Made by a program: the position numbers and the translations under genes
Shown: positions 10,002 through 18,893 of the stretch, in pieces
How positions within the stretch are numbered: position 1 is the first letter of the stretch
Layout of the letters: every line of letters starts with the position of its first letter
DNA from: CAIVSN01 sp040383945
Lineage (GTDB): Bacteria; Patescibacteriota; Gracilibacteria; BD1-5; UBA2023
DNA: 23,362 nucleotides
Assembly (NCBI GenBank): GCA_040383945.1
Contig: JBEICN010000013.1
Span: 1-23,362, forward strand
Direction of reading: 5' to 3'
Notes under the pieces: generated by a model
What the model was told of the DNA's origin: nothing
The model's input: only the letters and a program-made list of their open reading frames with translations
Databases searched by the model: none

Positions 10002-11837
10002 ATGGTTGATACGTTAAAAATTCATCCCACAGAATTGCAACATATTTTTTCAGAAGATTACAAAAAGTATTTCAATTCGCACGATTTGATTTTGAGTAGT
10101 AATGCTGTTTTAACCTGGGGTCCTGATATTTCTCATTGAGTCAGTGCTATAAAAATAAAGCAAAAAGTTCCAGTTCATACTTTTTGCTGAGTCAATTTTA
10201 ATCCTTCAGGAAAGATAGCGTTTCACTCAGTAAGTAAGTACTCCATAGAAATAGGCGGTTTTGAAAACGAGACATTTCGTTCTATGTATTTGGATGATTT
10301 TGAAAGAATAGAAAGATTTATACACGATTTTTTGATGAAAAATCGATACTACTGAGGCCTGGACATTGATTTTCTCACAGAAGCCCCAAGAGGGCATGGA
10401 TTTGCATTTTCGGGCGTTATATCAGTACTCCTTGCGCATCTTATCTATATTGTGATTTGAAAAATCGAGGGCGGAAGCTTACAAGATGGATGACTCCCCA
10501 AAGATCACCCGCTTTTTGAAGAAATATATGTCTTTTCTATTGAACTTTCCAATTGTATATCTGAAGGTAAAAGTAGCGGTGCTAGCAATTATGTGGCCAT
10601 GCTACCAAACTCTCCCGCCCCAGTGATATGTATTACCGAAAAAAATGGTCTACATCAAGAAGTGCCTTCTGAAATCCAACAAAATGAAATGCATGGCTCC
10701 AGTCAATGGAGCTCGCCAAGCGAAACATTGTACCGAGGCGGATTGACAGAATTCCTTGGAATTTCTTGTATAGAAGATTCAAAAATTCCTATCGATTATG
10801 GGGTGATTTTTACGGGGGTAGAATATGTGTTTGACGATATGGAATCCGTTCGAGGAACTATCGAGAACCAAAAAAATCAGTTACAGGAATTTATTCGACG
10901 CACTATCAGTGCTTTGCCAATCAGTGAGACACAGTCTCAAAATGCCACGCTTCAACATATATTGAATCTTGACGAAACTCACATGTTTCAAAACCACATT
11001 GACGGAATGAATATGAGAATATTGGAGGGATTCGACCGCATGTATGCAAATGGATTCAATGACCGATCTATCTCTGCTTTTATAGGTACGATACAAAGTA
11101 CCGGATATGCGAGCTTTTCGTACCAAGAGCAGAATCAATTTTTCCAAAGCATCCAACATCTTTTTTACGAGTTTCGTGGCTTTGAAGAGGAAGAATTAGG
11201 AATGCTCCCCTTTAATATTGGAAAATTATGAGGAAGCTTCCTGTTTGTTATAAAGCATCGCAATAGTCGCGCCACATTGGAAAAAGTTCTGACACGACTG
11301 AGAGATCAAGGCCATCCGGTCTCTCTAGATTATACTTCTTGGAGAGATGGGTCAGCTTCTGATGGGGTTATGGTGGAGCAGTTTATATCTAAGAATCTTT
11401 TTTCAAAATATACTTCCAATAGTAATGTGCAATTTTCCGATTCAAATGGGGTAAGATACTGCTGAGATTATAAGGAAATATTAGAAACTGAAACTGATGG
11501 AATTCTTCTTGATACTATAAAGAGAAGAATATATATGCGGGGTACCAAACTTACTTCAAAAGATATTCACTCGCAGAATACCACTATCGATATGATGACA
11601 CTGGTCATGAAGCATATGGGCGAAACGGTATCCAACCAAGAACTTCCTATTTCCACCTATTCCCAGAATAAAAATGAAATATTAAGCAAAGTAATCCTTC
11701 CTATTAAGCGACTCACAAAGGAGTATTTTGACAAAAAACTGCTCCTTACCTGCTCCGGATGAATCACGGATTATTATTTGCGTCTTGAGAGAGATCCATC
11801 CATTCGAATAGGTATTATTTCAAAGATTGGAAGCTAG
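10002..11837 (+). CDS. Divergent GHMP-kinase-like protein, UGA-rich
   Basis: A 611-aa protein from ATG 10002 to TAG 11835-11837, with eight UGAs read as Gly (10137, 10188, 10353, 10458, 10491, 11229, 11463, 11760). Three segments fall in the order expected for GHMP small-molecule kinases. An N-terminal strand has SSNAVLTWGPDISHG. A glycine-rich phosphate-binding-like loop, EAPRGHGFAFSGV (about residues 127-140), resembles the P-x-G-x-G-L-G-S-S motif but lacks the double Ser. A late KLGGSFLFV (about 408-417) is followed by SWRDG and a GVMVEQ segment. The family normally phosphorylates sugars or mevalonate-type alcohols with ATP. It is longer than typical members (300-450 aa), with extra helical segments in the middle. 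The substrate cannot be read from the sequence. An alternative is an unrelated uncharacterised family. The stop overlaps that of the convergent gene in a shared CTAG. Confidence 0.6.
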
Positions 11838-12313
11838 AATGTTGAGCTTTTGCTTGCTTCAAGCTCCCTTTTTATAGAAACGAGAATAGACTCAAATAAG
11901 GTTCGGTAAAATCAAATTCCCTTATCTTTTTCTTTAATGGAAATATGCCATACATCTCGCAAATATCGCGAGAGAACATTTACTATTTTGACATGTCGGT
12001 CGTTTTTTCCAGAAGCACAAAGTTCGCTGTGAATATGGCGAATGTCTTCAAGTATTTCAGAATTTCCGATCCCATTTTTTTCTAATTCTTCAAAGAAAAG
12101 TAAAATATAGGTGAACTCATTAATAAGCTCCTGAGTTTTTATAAAAAAGAGTCGTTCCTCCATACAGCTCAAGCCATAAGTATCGTGGTTTGCGAGTTTA
12201 GTAATTTTTTCAGAAAAGGCTTTTTTGGGTAAGTGAATGTTCTCCTCCTGAGCGGTTAGCGGTAGTAGTAGGGAAGTGTTTTTCATAAATAATAAATAGG
12301 TGCATGACTTCAT
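11834..12313 (-). CDS. Hypothetical helical protein, convergent with the GHMP-like gene
   Basis: A 159-aa frame from ATG 12313 to TAG 11836-11834, with one UGA read as Gly (11914-11912). With the standard code it would stop there; reading through adds 26 residues and brings the stop onto the CTAG that also ends the convergent gene. That match supports both the recoding and both genes. The protein is predicted mostly alpha-helical and charged, with a segment EELEKNGIGNSEILEDIRHIH and no membrane span or signal peptide. A second Met at 12286 (MKNTSLLL...) is an equally good start; no ribosome site helps choose. I do not recognise a family. Confidence 0.6.
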
Positions 12314-12542
12314 AATGTAGAATCAGGCACAAAGGTTATGAAAAATCGAATATAACAAAACGGACAAAAGCAAGACAAAACCATAAGCCTATGGTTACCA
12401 TTGCAGCAATGAGGTTACATCGTCTACTTTGAGGCATGAAATGAAAAAGATGTAGCACAGAGGTGCGCTCATTTCCTGTACCTATACTATCCTAGCACCC
12501 CAAATACCTCTGTTTTTCTATGATTCAAATGAGCATAAATTT
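12314..12542. other. Stretch without a confident gene; one hairpin
   Basis: A perfect 7-bp stem with 4-nt loop (AACCATA ... TATGGTT, 12379-12396) is followed on the minus strand by TTTTG and could be a weak terminator separating the minus-strand genes at 12665 and 12313. A minus-strand frame of 33 codons (12437-12336) would encode one hydrophobic helix, but has no supporting signal. No tRNA-like fold was found. Confidence 0.3.
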
Positions 12543-12668
12543 TTGCAAGAAATCGTTTCTGTTAGTAGCACTGTTGGAGTGGTGACATATCTTCTCTCCA
12601 TATCTCGTCAACCGATATCCAAGTGGCTCTCAAGGTATCGAATCGAATGAGAAGCCCTTGAGTATTAG
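12456..12668 (+). pseudogene. Remnant of a transposase-type helix-turn-helix protein
   Basis: An open plus frame between TAG 12453-12455 and TAG 12666-12668 reads protein-like from about 12510. It holds SISRQPISKWLSRYRIEGEA, in which the G is a UGA codon. This resembles the recognition helix of HTH domains at the N-terminus of IS481/IS3-type transposases (consensus like VSRQTVSKWLxRYRxEGxxGL). The frame stops just after the HTH, with no catalytic DDE core, and has no ATG (only TTG 12543), so it is probably a truncated relic. The stop overlaps the stop of the minus-strand gene at 12665 in a TTAG. No terminal inverted repeats were seen. Confidence 0.4.
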
Positions 12669-13024
12669 GATCCTGACCAGAGATTGAACTGTTTCAAGAT
12701 AAACTCTCTATTGGAACATGTCCCCACGGTATTTACCTTCTTCCCGTGCTCACCCAATATATTGCAAATATCTTCTACCGTCTTTTTTTGAATCAAACTG
12801 CACACGCTCGCAAATTCTTCTTTTCGAATTTGGGGCATATTTTTTGGATTCAATTCCAGCGCGGCCGATTCGTTTCATAAATAATCGTCCAAAAGTGCTC
12901 TGACATCAATTTTCATTCGACCGATTCAGTGAAGTTTTTTTGCCACTCCTACTCAGTAAAGCTCATCTAGACGAGCATCGCTCGTGATGCATGTGGTAAA
13001 GTTAGAGTCTCGTCTGTTGATCAT
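12665..13024 (-). CDS. Hypothetical 119-aa protein downstream of peptide deformylase
   Basis: ATG 13024 to TAA 12667-12665, with three UGAs read as Gly (in LYGVGV, LHGIGR and YLGNES). Under the standard code only a 62-residue scrap from a TTG would be visible. It starts 21 nt after the def stop on the same strand, so the two are likely co-transcribed. The sequence is soluble and mixed, with helical segments (RKEEFASVCSLIQKKTVEDI) and two Cys near the middle and end. No signal peptide or known motif is recognised. The start is supported by continuous protein-like sequence from the ATG and by the short spacing to def. Function unknown. Confidence 0.65.
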
Positions 13025-13045
13025 TTTTTTAATCAGTAAATTATA

Positions 13046-13540
13046 TTATTTTTCTCGCACAATCTCCCCTTGTACTTTATCCAAAAATAAAATACCATCT
13101 AAATGATCGATTTCATGTTGCACCACGCGAGCACTAAAGCCTTTGAGGTGGAGTTTTTTTAATAAGAACCGCTCATCCCGAAATTCGACCTGAATTTCAT
13201 CGCTTCGAAGGACATTGCCATACTGTTCTGGACAACTGAAGCATCATTCCTCATCGAGTACGACACTATCAGATTTCCAGGAAATTACTGGATTGATCAT
13301 TAATAGAGTTTTGTAGACGTGTAACTCCCCATCTTCTTCTTCATAGAGATTCACGACAATCATACGCTTGTTGAGGCCAACTTGGGGAGCTGCTAATCCA
13401 GCCCCATTCTGTTTTGATTTGAGCCATTTTAACATTTCTTTTCCGGTTGGTACAACTTCTTTTATTTGAGATTGAGTCACTTCGGTTGAGGTAGCTCTGA
13501 GAATGGCGTTGGTATTTCCTGTTTGAATTGTGAGTTTCAT
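13046..13540 (-). CDS. def: Peptide deformylase
   Basis: A 164-aa protein from ATG 13540 to TAA 13048-13046. It has all three deformylase motifs: GAGLAAPQ (residues 46-53), EGCFS (G99-C100, where Gly99 is UGA at 13246-13244) and QHEIDH (141-146). Cys100, His142 and His146 are the metal ligands and Glu143 is the catalytic base. The enzyme removes the formyl group from the N-terminal Met of new proteins in the cytoplasm. Cys at 103, where many bacterial enzymes have Val or Ala before Pro, is a small oddity. Length is normal. The gene starts 38 nt from the divergent murE start and shares a compact palindromic promoter with it. It is followed by the 119-aa gene in a probable two-gene operon. Confidence 0.95.
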
Positions 13541-13578
13541 ACTTTGATTTTATGAGCATTTCATTAAAATCAATTTGT
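13541..13578. promoter_or_regulatory. Palindromic bidirectional promoter between def and murE
   Basis: The whole 38-bp gap is built on a perfect 9-bp inverted repeat, TTGATTTTA (13544-13552) and TAAAATCAA (13565-13573), with a 12-nt spacer. Each arm offers a -35-like TTGATT for one direction and a -10-like TAAAAT for the other. Spacing is 15 bp on both sides, short of the usual 17, so the -35 boxes are tentative. The -10 ends 6 nt before the def ATG and 8 nt before the murE ATG, which leaves no room for a leader or ribosome site. Both mRNAs would be leaderless or nearly so, and the two genes probably compete for the same polymerase site. Confidence 0.55.
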
Positions 13579-14889
13579 ATGTTTCATTTTCTCAAAAATG
13601 CTATCTGACTTGATAGCTCTATTCGTGTATTTTATCATTACCTTCGAGGGGTTTTGGCCAATTTTTATTACAGAGATCCTGCCAAAGACATGATAGTAAT
13701 TGGGATTACCGGAACTAAAGGGAAGTCCACTACCACCAATATCGTCGCTCGTTGACTCGAAGCTGCTGGAAAGAAAGTGTGCATGTTTTCGACAGTCAAC
13801 CTGGCTATCAACGGTGTTTGGGCAAAGAATACTCATAAGATGACCAGTCCAGACCCCTTTGTTCTCAACAAATTCCTTTCTGAAGCTCGTGCTGCGGGGG
13901 CTGAATATGCAGTAATTGAAGTTTCCAGTCATGCTCTGTATTACCACAGAGTTCACGGAATAGATTTTGATGTGGCGGTTTTTACAAATTTGTCCCAAGA
14001 CCACCTCGATCTTCATGGAACTATGGAGGCTTATGCTGCAACGAAACTCAGACTCTTCACCGGACTCAAATACGCCCGAAGAAAAAAATGAGTACGAAAG
14101 GTGGGAGTAGTAAATATCGACGACCCATATTCTGACATGTTTCTTCAAGCAACTGTGGACACGCTTATCACATTCGGTAATTCAGCGAATGCACAGATTC
14201 GGGCTTTGAATATCGAATCCGACGGCCTGGGAACTACGTTTCAGATAAAAATGCCCGCACACACCTACCAGATACGCACGCAACTGCTTGGTAAATTCAA
14301 TGTGAGCAACATCATTGCTGCTATTGGTGTGCTGCATTCTCAGAAAATCGATATCAAAGACATTCAGAATGCTATCGAAGCTATAGCAGAAGTAGATGGA
14401 AGGATGCAAATCGTACCAACCCCATTGCCGGGCACCGTATTTGTGGATTATGCTCATACGGAAGAATCACTTAAGCAGGTGTTATCCACTCTCAAAGATT
14501 TGAACACTGGTGGTAGAATTATTACTATTTTTTGAGCTACTGGCGACCGTGACCGTGATAAACGCCCAAAAATGGGAGCGGTCGTTCACAAATATAGCGA
14601 TGTCATCTTGTTGACCGAAGATGATAATTACCATGAGGACCAATTTCGCATTATGACTGAGGTGTCTCGGGGGATACCTCGAAAAGAGGGCTCAGACTTC
14701 TGGATTATCTTTCATCGTGAAGATGCTATCCGTACCGCACTTCTCATGGTACAACCCAATGATATTATTCTTCTAGCTGGCAAGGGGGCGGAAGAGGTGA
14801 TTGTAAGAAATTCAGGTCCAGAGCCTTGGTCCGATGTTCAGGTGGTACAAAGAGTGGCGAAAGAAATTCAACAAAATCAAATAGCCTAG
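13579..14889 (+). CDS. murE: MurE-type Mur ligase lacking the N-terminal uridine-binding domain
   Basis: A 436-aa protein from ATG 13579 to TAG 14887-14889, with four UGAs as Gly (residues 10, 59, 171, 319). It has the Mur ligase P-loop TGTKGKST (44-51), EVSSHAL, the SQDHLDLHGTMEAYAATK segment that carries the carbamylated Lys, and VDYAHTEES...FGATGDRDRDKRP. MurE adds the third amino acid to UDP-MurNAc-L-Ala-D-Glu in the cytoplasm. The ligase core begins only ~35 residues from the start, so the ~90-residue uridine-binding domain of classical MurE is missing, as in other short forms. At the place of the DNPR motif that marks meso-diaminopimelate enzymes the sequence has EDDNYHED, without the Arg, so the amino acid added is uncertain. 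A Lys-type or other specificity is possible. No other mur genes are nearby. Confidence 0.88.
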
Positions 14890-14890
14890 C

Positions 14891-14920
14891 AAAAACGAAG
14901 CTGTTCAGTAGAACGAGCTT
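14891..14920 (-). terminator. Intrinsic terminator between convergent genes
   Basis: AAGCT-GTTC / GAAC-G-AGCTT (14898-14920) forms a 9-bp stem with a one-base bulge and AGTA loop. On the minus strand it is followed after two bases by TTTTT (14895-14891), which suits the gene ending at 14927. It starts just after the murE stop and could serve both directions, though the T-run is present only on the minus side. Confidence 0.55.
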
Positions 14921-14926
14921 GAAATG

Positions 14927-15208
14927 TTATCGCGGAGTTGACATCAGCAGCTCTACATCCTTTGGGTAAATCGTCCCTTCGTAAGGAATTCCGTCAATAG
15001 TAATGCGAATACGCCGTTCGTTTTTTTGTGTTCGGTTGCTTATGGGGATTACAAGTGACTCATTTGGCATGCTCAGCAAATTGCTCGCACTCAACGCATC
15101 TGCACGAAGATTGCCAAAGTTCGCCCGACCCTCACCTCCGAGGATCGAACCGCAAATCATAAGCAAGGCAATATAGCCTACAACACTGGTTCCGTTCATA
15201 GTTACCAT
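14927..15208 (-). CDS. Small exported or membrane-anchored protein, unknown function
   Basis: A 93-aa frame from ATG 15208 (directly preceded by in-frame TAA) to TAA 14929-14927. One hydrophobic segment, VVGYIALLMICGSIL (about residues 9-23), is a signal peptide or anchor; the Cys context (LMIC) does not fit a lipobox. The rest is polar with a C-terminal beta-rich stretch RIRITIDGIPYEGTIYP. The promoter placement (TTGACA 15235-15230, CTAAAT 15212-15207) would start RNA at the second Met (15199), so the true start may be there, three residues later, on a leaderless mRNA. No UGA is used. No family recognised. Confidence 0.65.
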   Translation of the reverse strand: MVTMNGTSVVGYIALLMICGSILGGEGRANFGNLRADALSASNLLSMPNESLVIPISNRTQKNERRIRITIDGIPYEGTIYPKDVELLMSTPR

Positions 15209-15235
15209 TTAGCCACATCAAAAAAAATATGTCAA
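15207..15235 (-). promoter_or_regulatory. Promoter for the 93-aa exported protein gene
   Basis: A consensus -35 TTGACA (15235-15230), 17-bp spacer, then CTAAAT (15212-15207) as a weak -10 that overlaps the first ATG. Seven bases downstream lies the second ATG (15199), the expected transcription start. The spacer is rich in T. Confidence 0.45.
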
Positions 15236-15252
15236 AGAATTCTTCATAAAAA

Positions 15253-15280
15253 TTGAAAAATCTCTGGAGTTCTATATACT
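15253..15280 (+). promoter_or_regulatory. Promoter for the TPR-dnaB pair, probably leaderless
   Basis: -35 TTGAAA (15253-15258), 16-bp spacer, -10 TATACT (15275-15280). The ATG at 15288 is eight bases beyond the -10, at the expected transcription start. No purine-rich ribosome site could fit. Confidence 0.6.
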
Positions 15281-15287
15281 TCGGGCC

Positions 15288-16175
15288 ATGGATTTTTTCC
15301 TTTCCCCAGCTTTTGTACGATTTGAGCTTTATCTTATATGGCTCTGTCTGACTTTTATCTGAATATATGGTACGTATGAAATCGTATCTCGCCTCAGACG
15401 ACTTTCCAGTATCTTGTTTCCTTCGGCGCGAATTCTTGCTGAGGATATTCCTGCGGAATTACCGCGGGTGACAACCGATCTGGTTGAGCCTGTACCCGTA
15501 ACTGAATTTGAAGTGGAGCAGGATGATTCGAATGTTCTTTCTCCTGAGCGAAGATCGGAAATAACCGAACTTGCAAAACTGATTCGAACCAAGATAGCCC
15601 GCGGAGAACTTACAGAAGCTCGATCAAAAATTATTGAAGGTCTCGCCATAGATAAGTGGCACAAAGAATTGAATTGTTTGCTCGCTTCGCTCTACGAGAG
15701 GGATAATGAATACCGAAAGGCAGAATTTATCTATAAGGATTTGATTTTGGTCCATAATACCGACCCCGAAATTTACATGAAGCTCGGCTTCTCCCTTTCT
15801 ATTCAAGGAAAATATGAGATCGCATACGAAATCTACAAAAAACTGTTGGAACTTTCGGATTCTCACATAGAGGCTGCAGAAATGCTCGCAAATATCGCTT
15901 ATGAGCTCGAGCGACACGAGCAGGCTATCGAGTACTCAAAAATGTTTCTCAAAGCGTATCCTAGAAATGCTGACATGCTGACGGTGCTCTCCGTAAGTCT
16001 TATCGAACTTGGAAAAAAAGAAGAGGCTTTGGACGCACTCGGTAAACTCAAAAATTTGGATCCCTATAACCCACGAGTTCGAGAAATGAAAGAAAAACTC
16101 GAATTAGAAATCGAGCTTGGTCAAAAATTTGCTGCGGATGTGCCAAAAGATACTGATGCCATAGAAGAAAAATAA
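15288..16175 (+). CDS. Membrane-anchored TPR-repeat protein
   Basis: A 295-aa protein from ATG 15288 to TAA 16173-16175; one UGA (15360-15362, Gly25) lies inside the membrane helix. Residues ~8-34 (YLIWLCLTFIGIYGTYEIV) form one transmembrane segment followed by Arg-rich SRLRRL, so the bulk probably faces the cytoplasm. An acidic linker (about 48-80) leads to a helical region with three to four TPR units (about 120-260), seen as repeated A-x-x-x-Y/L and P patterns such as YRKAEFIYKDLI, YEIAYEIYKKLLEL and HEQAIEYSKMFLKAYP. TPR proteins scaffold other proteins; no partner can be named. The gene is followed after 42 nt by dnaB without an obvious promoter, so they are likely co-transcribed. Confidence 0.85.
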
Positions 16176-16217
16176 CCCCGTGATTCTGTTTCCATTTTCC
16201 ATTTTCCTCCGTACACC

Positions 16218-17558
16218 ATGCTTCCAAAAATTCCACCACATTCTATAGAGGCCGAACAGGGCGTTCTAGGTTCTATTTTGCTCGATAAAGATGGTATTCT
16301 TCAAGTTTCCTCCTTGATAACCGCCGAGGATTTTTATGACGCAAAAAATGCTTGCATATATTCGGCGATGCTGGATTTGTTTCTCAAAAATCGCCCTATT
16401 GATATTTTGACGGTACGAGAAGTGCTTGACGACCGCAAAAAATTGGAAGAAGTTGGAGGAAATCAGTATCTCATCGGACTTACGAATTCTATTTTTACGA
16501 GTGCGAATATATTTCAATACGGACAAATAATCAAAACCAAGTCTGTGCTTCGCAGGCTCATTAAGGCAGGGAATGAGATATTGTTGTACGGATATGATGA
16601 AGAATCAGAAATTAAGCGACTGCTAGAAAAGTCTGAGCAGGCTCTTTTTTCTGTTACACAAACCTTTATTCAGAATAAACTGATTCACATCAAAGATATC
16701 ATCAATCTCAGATACGAAGAATTTGCAGAAATTCACGCAAATCCTGAGCATGCAAATGCCGGATCGGTGGCTTCATGATTTGCTAATATTGATGGAAAGG
16801 TCGGAGGGTTTAAACCGGGGGATATGATTATTATCGCAGCTCGGCCTTCTATGGGTAAGACCGCGCTCATGCTGAATATCGCTCAAAATGTTGCAGAGCA
16901 GCGCAAGAATGTTGCGGTATTTTCTCTTGAAATGAGCAAAGAGCAGCTTACCGATCGACTCATATGCTCCTCTATGGGAATCGACAGTTGGAAGCTTCAA
17001 AAAGGGCTCCTTGAAGATGACGAATTTGCCAGAATGGGGGATGCACTTGAAAAACTCTCCCGAGCCAACATTTACATCGATGATTCTCCCATGGGGAATC
17101 TGCTCGAAATAAAATCCAAGGCTCGACGACTTAAAATCGAATCTGGAGTAGATCTTGTCATTATCGACTATCTCCAACTTATGTCTGGGGGCAATCCCAT
17201 GAACCGCGTACAAGAAATTTCTGATATATCACGAGGAATCAAGGCTCTTGCTCGAGAACTTCAGGTGCCTATTGTTATCGGTTCACAATTATCCCGTGCG
17301 GTGGAGTCTCGTACCACCAAAGAACCTATCCTTTCCGACCTTCGTGAATCCGGATCCATTGAGCAAGATGCTGATGTGGTAATGATGATCTATCGAGAGG
17401 ATTACTATGATGAATTTACCGAAAACAAGGGAGTGACGAATATTTTTATCAGAAAAAATCGAAACGGACCTGTGGGGCAGGCAGATCTTAAATTTGAAAA
17501 GAAGTTTCAGAAGTTCTACGATATTACTACCAATTTGGAGTATCAAGGAGAGTACTAA
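16218..17558 (+). CDS. dnaB: Replicative DNA helicase DnaB
   Basis: A 446-aa protein from ATG 16218 to TAA 17556-17558. Start PHSIEAEQGVLGSIL is the classic DnaB N-terminal domain; Walker A is ARPSMGKT (208-215); further RecA-core motifs are FSLEMSKEQL, IIDYLQLM (Walker B) and the family signature DLRESGSIEQDAD. One UGA (16776-16778, residue 187) gives the Gly of the SGF...GGFKPGD segment that opens the helicase domain. The hexamer unwinds DNA ahead of the replication fork. Length is normal and no intein is present. The gene follows the TPR gene by 42 nt. A dnaC-type loader is not visible. Confidence 0.96.
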
Positions 17559-17600
17559 GCGAGCAAGTATCCTCTTATACTCAAACACTCTCAGAGTAAA

Positions 17601-18893
17601 TTATTGTCCACTTGGCACACATCAACTTGCTGGGACATTTTGTGTCTGCCCCTGCTGACAGATTTTTTGAGCAACCTTTCGATATTGTTCTAGGAATTTT
17701 TTTCCGGTTTCAAGCTCGATGTAAATACGGGCAAGTTTTCCTTCATAAATATCCTTACTTTCTTGAGCATCGCCGATTTGGCTCATGAGTTTTGCATATT
17801 TTTCTACTACCTCTTTGCCTACATCAGTTTGAAGGGATTGAATATTTTTATATCGAGCAACCCAATCATCGGTGCTCTTTGCTTCTTCTATTTTTGGCAC
17901 AAAGGTATAGTGGTTTTTCACTTTTTCAAACACTGCCGCAGCCCGAGTTCAAACCTCTTGAATATAGCCAGATATTCCAGTGTCATGGTCTGGAGTAGTA
18001 TAGTTGGACTGATTTCTTTTATTCACTTCGGAAATATCGGAGAGTAGTCCTGCTTTTTTGAGTTTTGGAACCATTTCGTTCTCACGCTTTTGACGGATAG
18101 ACGCTTCTTGAGAAGATTCGGTTTTGAGATCGCTTGATTGCCAAATTGCCATACTTCTGGATATGTTTTGAGCGGTTCTGCCAATGTTATTTATTCCATC
18201 GCGTATTTTCTTGAAGACATCACCCTCTTTGCGACACTGCTGCTGAGCATCGGGACCATATGAAGTATATAATTTGTTTTCAAAATCTGCAGGCACTAAT
18301 AAGAGGTTCTTCTTGATGGCAGTTCGACCAAGCACGCTGGATCGATACACACTGAGGATGTCGATGTGGTTTGTGAGGAGCATTTCTCCAAGTTTCCCAA
18401 GCCGTACCGGCGTCGGCCCTAATCCTTCAATAATGTTTTCACCAGGAACTTCTTGGTCTTGGGCACAATTTTGATACACTATTTCGATAGCTCGACTGAT
18501 ATTTTCTTGATTTTTCAAGAGCAGATTGAGATGTTGACGTAATGGTGGTGGCACTTCAGACTTGAGACTAAGTTCGGTCGTGAATGCAGCAGCGTCCAAA
18601 TAAGAATCTTGTATAAGTGAGGTGTTTATGCCACGAATAATCGCAGCAGCAGTTTCATTGATATTCTCACTCGTCGTTTCTTTAGTAGTAGCACTGGTTC
18701 TGCAGGTAGAGTTTGAACTGGCATTTTGCATTTTATTGATGCTCGCTCCGAGTTTGGAAATATAGCTATTCAGTTCTGGAGCTGGTCACGAATTCAGCGT
18801 ACAGCTTCCCGCGGCAAAAACTTCTACTCCGGATAGACTTGAGCAAATGAGAACGATTATCAGCCAAAGGGCCTTATTTTTGTGGAATTTCAT
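17601..18893 (-). CDS. Secreted protein of unknown function, second of the clpC-linked pair
   Basis: A 430-aa protein from ATG 18893 to TAA 17603-17601, with three UGAs as Gly (in LNSGPAP near residue 38, 17951-17949 and 17624-17622). A typical signal peptide (KNKALWLIIVLICSSLSG, cleavage near VFAA|GS) shows export. The mature part is helical and rich in Ser, Thr, Asn and Gln, with a few Cys (SCTL, STCRT, YQNCAQ, QQCRK, QKICQQ, SGCVPS) that could pair outside the membrane. Coiled-coil-like stretches occur around QKRENEMVPKLKKAGLL and in the last third. It overlaps the stop of the gene upstream by 20 nt, so translation is probably coupled. No family recognised. Under the standard code it splits into fragments. 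Confidence 0.75.

Noticed and set aside
11845..11868. GAGCTT/AAGCTC hairpin followed by a T-rich run, as a terminator for the GHMP-like gene
   Set aside because: Short stem with a long loop, and it lies inside the coding end of the minus-strand gene.
11835..11909. Readthrough of the GHMP-like TAG: the same frame stays open for 23 more codons to TAA 11907-11909 and looks protein-like
   Set aside because: The TAG is part of the CTAG shared with the convergent gene, whose C-terminus occupies this stretch on the other strand; a genuine stop is simpler.
12336..12437. Minus-strand 33-codon frame with one hydrophobic helix
   Set aside because: Too short and without ribosome site, UGA use or context evidence; could be real but cannot be supported.
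12629..12662. CTCAAGG/CCTTGAG inverted repeat as a mobile-element end or terminator
   Set aside because: Only 7 bp with a 20-nt loop, no T-run, and it overlaps the HTH frame.
12964..12989. ACGAGC-ATC-GCTCGT hairpin as a terminator after def
   Set aside because: It falls within the 119-aa coding frame and has no following T-run on either strand.
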